From Alligator mississippiensis (taxonomy: Eukaryota > Chordata > Crocodylia > Alligatoridae): a stretch of DNA of 64,000 bases. Under the pieces are notes generated by a model. It searched no databases. It saw nothing but the letters and a program-made list of their open reading frames with translations, and was not told the origin of the DNA. Below, piece by piece: positions 29,738 to 41,224 of this stretch (positions within the stretch are counted from its first letter, which is position 1; each line of letters begins with the position of its first letter). The stretch covers positions 48,585,434 through 48,649,433 of the forward strand of contig NC_081828.1 in assembly GCF_030867095.1 (NCBI RefSeq), given 5' to 3'. A program made the position numbers and the translations under genes.

Positions 29738-31429
29738 GTTCAGATGTAGGTGTCTGTTTTCTTGAGGGATGCCTTCTATGTCCTTATAGCATTTTCTCTG
29801 GCAACTGTGAGATTTCAGGCTGCAACTAAGCTAGGAATAGGGCACTTGTTTTGGAAGCTGAGAGTTGGGCATCTGCATACAATGTCCCCTCCAGAGAAGT
29901 CAGTGCTTGTGGCTCACAGAGACTATGCTGGTAACATTAGCTTCAGTGATGCTGGCGTTTGTGCAACGAACATTTGATGCAAAGGATTTTTTGGAAGCAT
30001 TGTTGGTGATAGTGGTAAGATTAATCACAAAGTTAACGGTATTGTTTTTTTTTATGACAATTCAACTGAAGACTTCAAAAAAGAATATGGATTGATGGGT
30101 CTGGTGTGATCGAGAATCTATTTAAACTGCTCTATGGAACACTGCCATCCTTACAAGTCAATCCCAGAATTTGGACATTAGGATTTAGTTATTTCAATTT
30201 GATCTGGTATTCCCCCAAGAAACTTAGCTTTCTAATGACTTAGTGTTTTATTTGTCAGGCTTTCAGTCCCTTTTCAATGTAGCATTCAGAGTAAAACCAG
30301 TCAGACTGTCAAGTGTTCTGGCCATTCTTGAATCTACTAAATTAAAGCAAATTAATACCTGGCAAACCTCTCCTTACAACAGTACAGTATTAGTTTTCTG
30401 CATGCAGCCTTTGTACTAGCCCTGTTTATTTCTCCCTTGGAACTCCACTATCTATAATGATTTTTGTGGACAGAGCTTCCTCATTTATCTATGTATAGAA
30501 AATTTCCATCTGAAGTGGTTTAATTCTTCCTTCAACTTGGTTAGTGGGATGATACCTCCACTCTTTCCCATATATTCTAAGTACAAACATGAGAAATGCA
30601 TCAGGTGTAGTTTTATAAGGATTCTTGTTGGAGGTCTTGAAGTACAGAGGTTGCAATGATTGTGAGGGTCATTTTACAATCTCTTTTTGTAGTGGGAGAA
30701 ATGTGCTTGATTATATGGCCATTGCAATATTGTTTCTCTAATTTCTTACTGGTGGTCTTTACTCAGACAGCAATCACCAATCCCTGCAAGTACATTTCTA
30801 CTCTCCAGAAGCTTTATTCTGGAGGGATTTGGGGAGATTGTGTCTTATTCAGGATTTTTGAAAACTCAAAGTGAATTAAGTGGAATCCTTTAGCTAAGTC
30901 TAAAAAATAACAGAGCATCCAGCAATCTGTTGGTTTTTAAGAACCAATTTTGTACCTTGATGATCCAGAGTAAATCTACATGCTGTTTATTAAGATAATT
31001 TAAAAAATCCAGACTAAAAAGGGGTATTTATGATCTTTTAAAGAATAAAAAAATATATACAATTTTAGTTCCTTCAGTTGTAAGAAATGGCTTTGTATTA
31101 TGCCAAGAACTCTTTGATATAATGGCTCCCCTGATTCAATTAAGACAGTAGATATTCTAAAAAGGAATATTTAAAAACAGTGAATAAGAAATGCTATACT
31201 GTGATAAGACCTTTTGGAAGGCATTTTAACTTTTGGAACCAGAGAAAAAATAGTCTCTTACTTGGAAGCTGGTAGCAATACACTATGGTGAGATTAAGGT
31301 AAATACCAAAGTCCTTATCTCTAGGCATGCTGGGGAAAGAGAACTTTTCCTGACATTTATAATGTTATTTCATCTTTCAGGAAGTAAGGATAAAATTAAT
31401 TGTGTTAGCAAAATGATTTACTAATAAAA
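29738..31429. other. Intergenic sequence, nothing certain
   Basis: This is AT-rich and without convincing exons. The right half could be the upstream part of the LINE that starts to be recognisable at about 31430, but I could not identify endonuclease motifs. Confidence 0.35.
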
Positions 31430-32370
31430 AGTCCAGAGAAATGATAATGTGATCCTGGGATTTATTGCCCAATTAGCATCTTAGATGTGGCTTTTAAAAT
31501 CTATCCTAAATATTTCTGAGGGAGATAACAGGAATTGTTAACTATACTCGCAAACAAAAAAGCCAGTTTCAGGAATGGCTGTACTGCTACTACTGTTTTG
31601 TCCTCTCATTTGATTTGTAGGCAATAGCTGCTCAAGAGGGGAAAATATTATATGGTCTTTGATCTGCAATGCTTTTTTTACTCTATCAGATAGTCTCCAG
31701 GACTAACTAGCAAGAACTACTATAGATTTTGGACAACTTTTTTTTTTAACCCTCTATAGTCAAACAGTGGCCAAGATCAGGAAAGGGTAGAAAGAAATAA
31801 GGATGTTCAGTTCACCTGTCACAAACAATGTCTATCCAGGCCCCACTCCTTTTTAACTTCTATATGGAGAAAGTGCTTAGTTTAGATGGGCGGCAGTTTT
31901 TCTTTTCACAGCTGAAACAGTTTCACTGTCCAAGCTCCTCTAGCCCTGGAGTCGATTAAAATATTTTTCCTACGAGGTGTGCTTAAGGGTTAGTTGTCAG
32001 ACAATTTAAATAATTTCCCTTGGCCATGGGCTAAGGCAGTATAAACTGAAGACTGATAGTTATATGGAACAGGTCAGGTCCCTCCCACGGGATAAACATG
32101 TTGTGACAGAGAGAAGTGCCTTCCTTCCTATATGGACAGTGCTTTGTTTCCTTTCTATCCTCAGGCACAATTTAATCCCATTGGCTTCTGAGAGTTTTCA
32201 GGGCTAACAGAAGCGTCCCCTTGCGGTACAGTGCAGACATTTGAAAGAGTTTATGCTTATGCTCCCATTGTACCCCAACAGCTCCTGCCGGGGTACAGAT
32301 TGGGAATGCATTGACCGGCTAAAGCTCAATACCCAAACACTTACTGTATTTAAACAAATATAAGATGAGG
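31430..32370 (+). mobile_element. Very old LINE fragment of the L2/CR1 supergroup
   Basis: Translation in changing frames gives reverse-transcriptase landmarks in order: YCPISILDVAFKIYPKYF near 31465, ASFRNGCTATTVLSSHL near 31565, VFDLQCFFYSI near 31660, IQAPLLFNFYMEKVLSLD near 31830, and CIDRLKLNTQTLTVF near 32310. These correspond to the RPISLL, SFRxGxST, LLDLSAAFDT, GPLLFNxYM and RLKLNPxKT blocks of the family. It has many stops and frame changes. Confidence 0.5.
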
Positions 32371-32462
32371 TCTGCCCCCATCAGCATGGGGGAAAAAAAG
32401 CCTTGAACCTTATATTCACATACAAAGCAGAGGGGGAGCTGTGGGTCTAACTCTGGCCTTGA

Positions 32463-32761
32463 GCCCGGATCAGGGCCAGAGTCAGACTCACAATCAGGCC
32501 CTCTCAGAGGTCAAGAGAGGCCCGGGCCACATTTTTTGAGGCTCAAAATACAATGCAGTAATTTGTAATAAATGTTCCTTTTTTATTTAACAACTGCTTT
32601 TCTAGCTTTTTTCTTCTTCTTTCAATCCTGTCAGTGTATTTCTGTGTCTGTATGTATAACCTCATTTGGAGATAACGTCCAAAGTCTAAATTTGAGGCCT
32701 TCCGTGAATGAGAGGCCCGGGCCAAATGGCCCTCCTGGCCCCCCTGTGACAGGCCCTGCTC
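32463..32761. mobile_element. Possible hAT-like remnant with GAGGCCCGGGCC subterminal repeats
   Basis: GAGGCCCGGGCCA occurs twice in the same orientation (near 32517 and 32711). The right edge, read backwards, starts CAGGGCCTGTCACAGG, like a hAT end. I could not find a matching target duplication or a convincing left end. Confidence 0.3.
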
Positions 32762-32825
32762 ACAACCACTTCCTGATGCCCCCAGCCACTGCTTCAGGCT
32801 GATGTAGCAGTGGGGAGGAGGGGAT

Positions 32826-33065
32826 TCAGGAAACCCTCCAGTACTTAGATTCTTTACCTAGAAAACTATACAACTCTGTACGCTTTTCATATACAGCATT
32901 TAAGTATTGCAGGGCCATCTTGTAGTCAAGTAAATATAGTCTAAAGGCCGCGGCACCAAAATCCCCTGGACCCTGGGCAGGTCTGGACCGGACCGGGCTG
33001 GGCAGCGCCAGCACAGCCCTCGCTGGCACGCTGAGGCCGAGGGCCACGCCGAGGCCGAGGGCCAC
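32826..33065 (-). other. Unassigned open frame upstream of CACYBP
   Basis: The minus strand is open for about 79 codons, ending FRLYLLDYKMALQYLNAVYE then KRTELYSFLGKES. The C-terminal half is not low-complexity, but I do not recognise it. The upstream half is Arg/Pro-rich text from the GC-rich edge of the CpG island. It is most likely chance, or a piece of an unknown repeat. Confidence 0.15.
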
Positions 33066-33825
33066 GCCCAGCAGGCCCTGGACCCCAGGTCAGCAGCAGG
33101 TCACGCTCCAGCAGTCCCGTGGGGCCCGTCTGAGCCCACGACCAGGTGAAGTAACTTGCCTGAGCACCCCAGTGTTGCCAGGTCTTAAATATGAAGTTAT
33201 CCTATTCGAACCTCAAAATTATCATATTTGCTGAAAAACTACTGTACACTGAAAAATATGCAAACAAGTCTTATTTACTTTCTATTGTTCAGTGTTGATG
33301 CCAGTGAGTGAGAACCGGGTCATTGAAGCAGCAGCCTTTATTTGGAGGCATGCAGTCATAAGGTCGTGTTGACAGCAAGCCCAAATGTCAGCAAAGACTC
33401 CCTGAGAGTTTTGCCCGCGCTGCATCCAGGAGCTGCCTCAAGCTTCAGTGTACATTTGGGACACGTTCACTTTTATGGATCGCATATCGTGCAAGGGTTA
33501 ACATGATCACACAAATACGGTAATTACCGCGCCCGACACCACCGCTGCCCCCCCGCGCGCCGCGCCCAAGGGCTCCCAGCCTGCCCGCCCCTCCGTTTCC
33601 ACGGAAACACGGTTGCCCCGCCCACTCCTACGGGACCCCACCTAGAGTGAGAGGGGCTGGTGGCCCCCTGCGCCAGGACCTTCTAGCTCGGCTACTACCT
33701 CTATGGTTCTTCCGGTAGAGCGCCGCGGGCGGAGGGGCGGGGCGGGGCTTATGTAGATCTCGTCGCTAGGGGGCATGTCCGCGCCGGGTTCTCGAGGGGC
33801 GTGTAACTAAGGGGCGGGGCTATCG

Positions 33826-33840
33826 GGAAAGTTCCAGAGC
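33826..33840 (+). promoter_or_regulatory. CACYBP: Heat-shock-element-like site before CACYBP
   Basis: The 15 bp GGAAAGTTCCAGAGC fit nGAAn-nTTCn-nGAAn with two perfect units and one mismatch in the third. A half-like TTCTCGA pair lies about 40 bp upstream. It is 134 bp before the ATG. CACYBP has a p23-like CS domain, and I recall it among HSF1-responsive genes, which makes the site plausible. Confidence 0.45.
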
Positions 33841-33879
33841 GGGGGGAGGGGAGGAGCGAGGGCGGAGCAGCCGTGCGGC

Positions 33880-33886
33880 TGAGTCA
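33880..33886 (+). promoter_or_regulatory. CACYBP: AP-1/MARE-like TGAGTCA site
   Basis: TGAGTCA within CGGCTGAGTCAGTGCGG is an exact AP-1 core and close to a Maf recognition element (TGCTGAGTCAGCA). It is 88 bp upstream of the CACYBP ATG. Function is inferred from the motif only. Confidence 0.35.
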
Positions 33887-33973
33887 GTGCGGCGAGCGCG
33901 CCCCCTCCCTCGCTCCCGTACCCCGGCGGAGCCAGCGCGTGCTGCGCCGAGCCGGGCCGCGCCACTCCGAGAC

Positions 33974-33994
33974 ATGGCGTCGGCGCGGGAGGAG
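33974..33994 (+). CDS. CACYBP: CACYBP first coding exon (MASAREE)
   Basis: CACYBP (calcyclin-binding protein, also SIP) is a cytosolic and nuclear adaptor linking SIAH1 to SKP1-type ubiquitin ligase parts, which promotes beta-catenin turnover. It also binds S100 proteins. The six exons here give 222 residues (human 228): an N-terminal helical hairpin (about 1-45) for dimerisation and SIAH1 binding, a variable linker, a CS (p23-like) domain (about 64-148) and an SGS region (about 150-222). This exon has a good start context (GACATGGCG) and is followed by GTGAGT in phase 0. It lies in a CpG island, and all splice sites are canonical. Confidence 0.95.
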
Positions 33995-36491
33995 GTGAGT
34001 GGCGAGCCGGGCACGGGGAGCCGGTGGCAGCAGCGCCTGGGGGTCTGGCCGGCGGGGCGGGGCGGGGCGGGGCGGGGCGGAGAGGCAGCGGGGGACACGG
34101 CGTCCCATGGCCCTCGGGGAGCCAGCGGGCGCCGCCCCGTGAACCGGTGCCGGGTGGCGCTGTTTGCCCCTTGGGACTTCGTGGGCGAAAGGTCTCCGCC
34201 ACCGCCGGAAGCTATAAGCCGCGCCCAGAAAGGGCGGCCGCAGGGGAAGCGGCAGCTGGCCCCTCGGGCCAGTCATAACAGCGCGGGGCGGGCGCGGGGC
34301 CGAGGTCAGTCCGTCACGGGGGCGGGGCGGGGCGGGGAGCGGAGCGCGCCCGGACAGCCCTGGGCACCGCCAGGGCTACTGGCCGTCTGTCACCTGGGCC
34401 TGAGCCCCGACTAACCTATTGGCCTCCCCCACCCCGGGAGGCTGCAAAACAGGTGACAGTTGATTACTGGGGACAAATAACAAAAATAGGGATGGGGGTG
34501 CTGGTCAGACTAGTGCGCTGAGGGGAGGGACGAGTCTGAGGAGTTGGTGGGCGCTGCCCAGTGAAATGCTGTCTGTGTGTGACGCAGGAAACTGGGCAGG
34601 ATGAACTCATGGGCTGACCCAGTACGCGGCAGTTCTTGCACGTTCCTGTGTTCGCTGCTGGGGCCGTGTAGGTCACGCCTGTGGGAAACGGCTGGCTGAG
34701 GCAACTGCTCACTGAATTTCATGTTGGGGGCTACTTTGCTGGTTTCAAAAAGACTGCAGAGCTGTGGTGCTGAGCATGGTGCTGATGGCGCTCTCGGTGA
34801 TCCCACTACTGAGAGCTCTGGGCAGCTACTTCTGCTAGCAAGATCAGGGCCGGCATCCTTGGAACGAATAGCCCAGAGATAAAAACCAAAGTCAGAGGGT
34901 GTTCAGAGCGGCTTGACTATGAAACTGGCACGTGTAGGAAATTAAAAAAAAAAAAACCCAACAAGTTACCTGCCTCTATCTGTCAGGTTCTAGAAAAAAA
35001 TGTGAAACTGAGTTATATACTTCATGGTCATTTTAATGTGTAAGGTTAAGTTTGAATGTGTAGCTGTGGAGTGCATCACCAATCTTAATGTAATGTACTA
35101 TGTTACTTAGCTTTATTAACTCTTGTGATCTGGTGCTAGCATACGCCTTAACTTTTACACTTAGAAAACATTCACACCCTGTCTTAGAGCATGTTTACCA
35201 GCATAATTATACTAACATAGATCCATCCCTGTGTAAGTTCTCCTGTGTAGAACACCCCCCCCCCCAATAATCACAAAGTCATCAACAAAGTTGCTTTCTC
35301 AGGAGGAAAATAATAAAGATGGATACTGTCACAAGGCAGATTTCTCTTCCAATTGGTGGGAAAAGGAAAATTCTGCAATATTTTTTTTTCATAGAAGTGG
35401 AATTCAAAGGTGAGCAATACCCACTAGCATAATAAAGTTACAATATACCTCAGGAACTGGCCTGGGACCAATATGGTGAACAAGAAGGGGGAGAAAACTT
35501 TCCAGAGCATCTGGCTTAACAATTGTTTATGTATCCGTCTTTCTTGTGCAACGTGTTTGGGGGAAAAAACACAAAATTCTAGAAGGCAGGAGAGCTTGGG
35601 CTCCCTGACTTCAGAAATTGGATTTCCAGACCTAGGAGATCAATGTTTGTCAAGGCCTGAGAGAGAGAGAGTTATTATTAACTTATTAACAAGATTGCTA
35701 ATTTAGAATTACATAGGTAAATAAACTAGAACAGTATGAAGTTTGATTATCAGATGTTTTAGGCGTCTACCACCATGCAAACAATTAACATAAAGCAATA
35801 CTAGGACCAAGCAATAGAAGCTGGACAACACTGCTGTAAAGGGTGGAAACAGATGTCACCTGATGTCTCATTTGCACTGCCATAAAATTTTTTATGGCAG
35901 CACAAATGCTGAGCAATCAAGTGTTGATCACATTGCCTCTTGTGTCCGCCACCAAGGGCAGGAAAAGGGGCAACATTTGTTTCATCCAGTGAAACGGATC
36001 AGCTGTGCCATGACAAGTTTCTTGAAGTTATTACATATGATTCTCTTAGGCCAGAGTAATTGGACTTGCAAAGGCAAAACATACATAAAGCATTGCTCAG
36101 CTAAAAACTAAAATATGGCCTTATGAGGTCTTGCTAGACAAAAATGCTAACTCAACAAGATACTTTTCATTTTTTTTTGTTAAAGGACACAGAAAAATAT
36201 CACCCCTAAAATGAGTCCACCTCTCAGTTCTGCTACCCTGGGAATAAGGGAGTGAAACTAGTCCAAGTATTAGTAGCAGGTCTGTATTCTCCAGCTGCTT
36301 TTGTGAGTTCAGCAAAACTCAGGTCCACATGGTAACCTAAATTTATATTTAGAGCTGCTTTAGAGGCTGCTGGGTATGCAGGCGCTTTATTTCTTTTGGA
36401 CACTCAATGAGTGAAGGGGCTCAACAGTTTGCCTCAGGTGAAGTAGCATGTAATCCAGTGCACATATATGGTCTTTTATTCTTAAACCCAG
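33995..36491 (+). other. CACYBP intron 1
   Basis: The first 450 bp continue the CpG island, including a GGGGC tandem tract at 34052-34080. The rest is unique-looking AT-richer DNA with short A and C runs near 34950 and 35261. No exon is seen in it. Confidence 0.85.
34052..34080 (+). repeat. GGGGC tandem tract with G-quadruplex potential
   Basis: Runs of GGGG separated by single C occur at least five times in a row, about 60 bp after the first CACYBP exon on the coding strand. Four G-runs with 1-nt loops meet the classic quadruplex pattern; each unit is also a GC box. Confidence 0.7.
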
Positions 36492-36687
36492 CTGCAGAAA
36501 GACTTGGAAGAGGTTAAAGAGCTGTTGAACAAAGCCACAAGAAAAAGAATTCAGGATGTCCTGATGGCAGAAAAGCATAAGATAGAGACAGAAATCAAGA
36601 ACCAGCCAGGACCCAAGCCCAAAAGTGATGCAGTAGAGGAAGAGAAACCACCAGCTGGAGGATATACTGTGAAAATCAACAATTACG
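36492..36687 (+). CDS. CACYBP: CACYBP exon 2: helical hairpin and linker
   Basis: The exon encodes residues 8-73: [18 protein letters not shown], then [19 protein letters not shown] (two helices of the dimerisation/SIAH1-binding hairpin), a Pro/Glu-rich linker, and [11 protein letters not shown], the first strand of the CS domain. It ends in phase 1 (AATTACG|GTAAGC). The linker is shorter than in human, which explains most of the length difference. Confidence 0.96.
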
Positions 36688-37978
36688 GTAAGCTTGCACT
36701 TCCAACTTCCTGCTGAGAAAATACGTTTTAACAGAGCTGAGGGCACTGTTAGTGCCAACCAGTGGTTAATGAGTTATAATTGTGTAATCATGAAGGTGAC
36801 AGAGGGAGGTCGTGCTCAGTTTGTGTGTGTTTGCATCTTTTAAAATATAGGGGTAATAACTGCCCAGTATGGAACATGATGTTTTAAATGTGGGATGTTT
36901 AGAAGAGGGGAGGACAGAGTTTCTGGAATTCCTCATCTCTCTTCCTAGCCCCAAGCAAAATAAGCCCACCCCTTTAGGAGGGGGCAGGATATGTTACACA
37001 GCGGTTGCTCCTGTGAAGCATTGAGATCCTCTCCTGAATTACAGTAAACGTTTTGTTAACCGGTATCTTACAAGTCGGCATGCTATACTAACCGGCATGC
37101 CGGCTTGTAAGATAAAGTGAAACTGGAAGTGCCTGCCGTGGCATTTTTGGTTTCTCCGACCTCCGTGGCTCAGGGCAAAGCAGCTTGCACTGCTGAGCCC
37201 CCACAGCCCAGGGGCATAACAGACTGCGGGGTCTGCCCCACAGGTCCTCAGGGCCTGCGGGAGTGGTGGTGATGCTGCGGGAGGGACGCCCCAGACGTGG
37301 CAGGAGAATCTGTGGCCAGGGCCGCTCAATTAACGGGCATATTTTTGTTATCCAGCATCCCCCATTCCCAGGGGATGCAGGATAACAGAGCTTTTACTGT
37401 ACCTGTAGCCAAAGCATGGGGTGGGTAAAGTTAAGCACCCCCAAATTCTACTCCCTATTAATGCAGGGAATTACTGCTTTCTGACCTGCCCAACCATAAG
37501 TACCCCTTCCCCAGTACTTGACAAGAATTGAGGGAACATGTGCAGTTCAGCTGCAGTTTAGGCAAAAGGAACAGAGTACCCAAAATGCTAGTCTTGGGGA
37601 AAGGACAACTGGGGGCCACTAATACGCAATCTCAGTTTAACAGGGTACTGCAGGAGTGGGTCTTTGAAGCAGCCAGGTAGACTAGTCAAACCAGCCACCC
37701 AGCTCTGATCCTCTCCATCCTTTCCTGCTCAGTCAGGCAGAGCTGCCCTGGTTCTCTGAGAAGAACCAGAGAAACCAAAGAACTTAGCTGATAATTGCAT
37801 TCCTAACCTTGTTGCTTCTGTTCCATTTATGCTCCGCATGGTGTCTTTCCCCAGCTATCTGAAGATAGTTGCAGCAGAGCATTATCTATGGTGGAATACT
37901 GTACTTGCTTCAGGGAAAGCGGGTCATGAGCTGGTGGAAGAAGGCTGAAAGAAACCTACCTGTCCTTTTCTCTTGCAG
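36688..37978 (+). other. CACYBP intron 2
   Basis: This intron carries one recognised element, the TA-flanked transposon at 37042-37399. The rest looks unique, with C-rich and T-rich patches before the TCTTGCAG acceptor. Confidence 0.85.
37042..37399. mobile_element. Tc1/mariner (pogo/Tigger-like) non-autonomous element
   Basis: The 358-bp element has inverted ends (left CAGTAAACGTTTTGTTAACC; right, read backwards, CAGTAAAAGCTCTGTTATCC) and is flanked by TA (37040-37041 and 37400-37401). A CAG-starting TIR plus TA duplication fits the pogo/Tigger branch. The interior has a palindrome of GGCATGCC type near 37078-37105. Confidence 0.75.
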
Positions 37979-38075
37979 GTTGGGACCAGTCAGATAGATT
38001 TGTGAAGATTTACATCACTTTAAATGATGTTCACAAGCTCCCAGCTGAGAATGTGCAAGTGCATTTCTCAGAGAG
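37979..38075 (+). CDS. CACYBP: CACYBP exon 3: CS domain
   Basis: The exon encodes residues 74-104 and part of 105: [20 protein letters not shown], then [23 protein letters not shown] is the family signature of the CS beta-sandwich. It enters in phase 1 and leaves in phase 2 at GAGAG|GTGAGT. Confidence 0.96.
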
Positions 38076-38551
38076 GTGAGTCCAGACTTTTGCTGTGCCA
38101 GCCAGAAAGCACATTTGGAAAAGCTGCATCTCAGATGAAGGGGCCTGTTTTGTTGAACACTCCTCTGGGTCAAAATCTAAAATGGTCTATTGTCTTTAGT
38201 ACATACTGGTATGTATGTGTATATTTCTTCTCAGAGAATCTCAAAACATTTTACAAATTCTAATTAAGACTCATGACACTTGGTTGGGGTTCTGAAACAG
38301 AGCTGTTATTTGTCCAGGTTCTGCAAGAAGTTGGTGCGACACAGCTGTAAGAAAGAACCCTGAACGGGACTATTATTTTCTTATACCTTCTAGATGATTA
38401 TTTTTCCAAGGATTTGTACAATCTTGTAGCAAGCTGGAGATGAGGAAATCCCAGGAAAAACAAATATTCTCCTCTCTCTATTGTTTAAATGTCATTTTAC
38501 ATATTGCGTATGATGATGGGGGCATACAGATGTACTCTTTCTCCATTCTAG

Positions 38552-38651
38552 GTCATTTGATTTGTTGGTGAAACATCTGAATGGGCGGAATTACTCCATG
38601 ACATTCAACAACCTGCTGAAACCCATTTCTGTGGATGGCAGTTCTAGAAAG
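38552..38651 (+). CDS. CACYBP: CACYBP exon 4: CS domain
   Basis: The exon encodes residues 106-138, [18 protein letters not shown] then [15 protein letters not shown], including the conserved NNLLKPIS block. The intron before it is short (476 bp); that after it is the longest of the gene (4.7 kb) and transposon-rich. Confidence 0.96.
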
Positions 38652-38665
38652 GTATTTGTTTAGAT

Positions 38666-39278
38666 CAGGGTGATCTACCTCCAGCCCATGGAACCACGAC
38701 ATCCAGCATGTAGGGCTCGCCCATGGATTTAGGGAAGTTTGGCAGCAGGGAGCGGTGGAAGCTTCATAGTTAGCTACAGTTTCACCTGGGCCATTGCAGC
38801 GAAGGGGGATCAGGATCATCCCCCACATTGCATGTCCAGATTGGGCCAGGCTGCTGTCCTTCCTCTCACTTGTTTGGATTGGGGCTGCTCCACTGTCCCT
38901 CCCATGCATCTGGATCAGGGCTGGACTGCTACCCTCCCCTCCCCCAGGCACACATCTGGATCAGAGCCATTCTTCCCTCCTTTCCCCTGCACAGATTGGA
39001 ATTGGGACCGCCCCCCCCCCCCCCATGCATCTGGATCAGAGATGTTCTGTCTCTCCCTCCCCCATGCACATATGGATTGGGGTCACTTTGTCCGTCTGTT
39101 CCTTCCCTTGCATCCAAATTGGAGCCACCCTGCCATCATCACTGCCCCCAGGCAGATGGATCAATGTTGGGTTGCGCAACCCCCCGCAGCCAGATCTGGC
39201 CCATCGACGATATCCAGTCCACAGAGGGACCTGGCACTGCCCATCCAGCCCACAGGGTGAAAAGTCTGGGCATTACTG
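38666..39278. mobile_element. hAT-like element with internal minisatellite
   Basis: The left end CAGGGTGATCTACC and the right end (read backwards CAGTAATGCCCAGAC) are weakly inverted. Flanking octamers GTTTAGAT and AATTAGAC match at 5 of 8 positions, suggesting a decayed target duplication. The interior from about 38865 to 39125 repeats a unit of 50-60 bp built on 'GCATCTGGATCAGGGCTG..CCCTCCCCC', including a long C run near 39007-39023. Confidence 0.5.
38865..39125 (+). repeat. Degenerate minisatellite, unit 50-60 bp
   Basis: At least five diverged units contain CTGGATCAGRGC or ATTGGRGC followed by a C/T-rich block. They create long C-rich open frames in three phases that are not genes. Confidence 0.6.
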
Positions 39279-41224
39279 AATTAGACCCCTTCCTCATCTG
39301 AGACTTTGTTTCGTGGCTCAGCAGAATTCTTGTTCAGCCTTACAGAATCACTTTAACCATAAACCATCTTGCTTGTTCTCATCATGACTTCACATGTTCT
39401 GTGGCTGCAGAATACAGAACATTAAGGATGTTGTCTAGTGTAATTTTCAAGGAAAATCAGTGGGAATTAAGTGCCTAACCTGCATTAGTGCTTTTGAAAA
39501 TTCCATTAGAAACCTGCTTTCATCTTTAGGCTTCTGAATCCCTTTAAAAATTTTCGCCCCAAGTATCTAGTCCTCACATTTCGAAAAATAAATCTTGGCT
39601 TGCTTGGGAAGATTACATAGAAACATTCAGTTTTAGCAAAAGAAAAGTTATAGAAAAAAGAGAGCAGTACAAATGTTCAGTCTTCATCTGCCCCTTCTTC
39701 CCTGTTCCTTGTGACCAAGGTGATCCCAGTCTGGGGAAAGCATGGGCTGCTCCAGTTGTTCTGTTCCCAAAGGATTATAGAATTAGAGCAAAACCTCCTG
39801 CCTACTTCTCACACCAGGAACTCTGGTGTGGCAAATAGGCTAGGGGTTGCGTTGCTCCAGTGCCTGGCAGCCAAGCAGAGGGAGCTGTGCAGCAAAGTCC
39901 CTGCAAACTTCTTATTTGGGGAAACAGCTGGCTCCCCTCCTGGTTTATGGGAGAGGTGGTAGCAGCTGTACCCTGCGTGTTCTCCAGGCTGGGGTGACTG
40001 GTCTCTGGAAGGCACAGGAGCCTTTATCCTGCCTCTGCTCTTCCTGATCTCCAAGAAGAGTTAACTGGGGGAAAGTATGCAGGCATTCTTTCTCCCAGGA
40101 GAAACTAGCCTTGGGGGTGATTTCTATCTATTGTAGTTGGGTTATTTTTCCCCAAGTGGCCTATTTATGCTCTGAAATAAAAAGTTTAAACATCTGCATA
40201 CTTCTGGTTTCTGCCAGGAATGGTGATTTTCTTAATAGAAACTGAATGCCTGTACATGGCTTAAGTTTGTATACAGCCTGAAAAAATAGCTGGAGCCATA
40301 CCTGCCCAATTCATCTGAATGGTCTGCTTCATTTGAAACTTAAGGATGACAACTTCATTACCTATTTCAGTACTGATTATTTTAATGTATAGCTAATGTG
40401 TCTATCTACAAACTCAGACCAATACCATGGTAAGTGCCAAATGCCTTTCATGCCCCCTACACACCTGCCAATATGACATATATAACATATGGTACTGATT
40501 CATTATTAATGTGTTAAAAGTATAGGCAATGTAAATTAAATTGAATTTAACATTAAGTATATATCAAAGTGATAATGCAGTGATTGCTCCTTTTAATATT
40601 ACATTTTTTAAATGGTGAGGTTTTAATTGAATTAATTTGGAGCTACAGCAGAATGTTCTGTTTGCTGCAGAATGCTGGGGTCTGGCTGCAGAATGTAGAT
40701 CAAGGTTGCAGCTGAATTTGGGGGTCTTGCTTGTAGTGCCACAGAAAGAAGGCAGAAACTAACTTGTCATCCCTGGAAAAAATCAGTTCAAATAAGGTCC
40801 CTCCTGAATTCTCTAGTAGCTGTATTGAACTCTTAGGTCACTCATGCTCATCACAAAACAATGAAATAGCAAATTAGATACAGATTGGATTAAAAATGAG
40901 TTGGGGGCATGAACTAGAAGTACAGAGGTCTAGACAGGTGCATTGATAGCATTGGGTAACTTCATTTTTCTGTAATTTAAAACCAGAATTCACATATTCT
41001 TGAAAATGGCATTTTTTGTCTTTTTGCACTGAGAAAAAAAGTGCAGTGATGGGCTGGCAGAATCCACAGGCTGGGTTGCAACATATGATGTTGTGAGCAT
41101 AAGCTGTGCAGGTGGATACCCACAAGTAACTGGTGCTGATGGTTTTGAAAGAAAGGGTTAGAGGGTTGTTTCTCTTGCATTGCTGATTTGTCTGAGATGG
41201 CACTTAGAAAAGTTCATGCTAACC

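Larger units (their letters stand above)
33520..34440. promoter_or_regulatory. CACYBP: CpG island and promoter of CACYBP
   Basis: A stretch of about 900 bp is very GC-rich and dense in CG, with GC boxes (GGGGCGGGGC at 33811-33820), an ETS-like CTTCCGG at 33709-33715, an HSE-like site at 33826-33840 and TGAGTCA at 33880-33886. No TATA box is seen. The ATG at 33974 lies inside, so this is a typical housekeeping promoter. Confidence 0.85.

Noticed and set aside
33807-34414. Long Arg/Pro/Ala-rich frames around the CACYBP start
   Set aside because: They are products of CpG-island composition; only MASAREE joins the conserved CACYBP frame.
38739-39301. Three overlapping Pro/Trp/His-rich frames (157-173 codons)
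   Set aside because: They are translations of a C-rich minisatellite in three phases.
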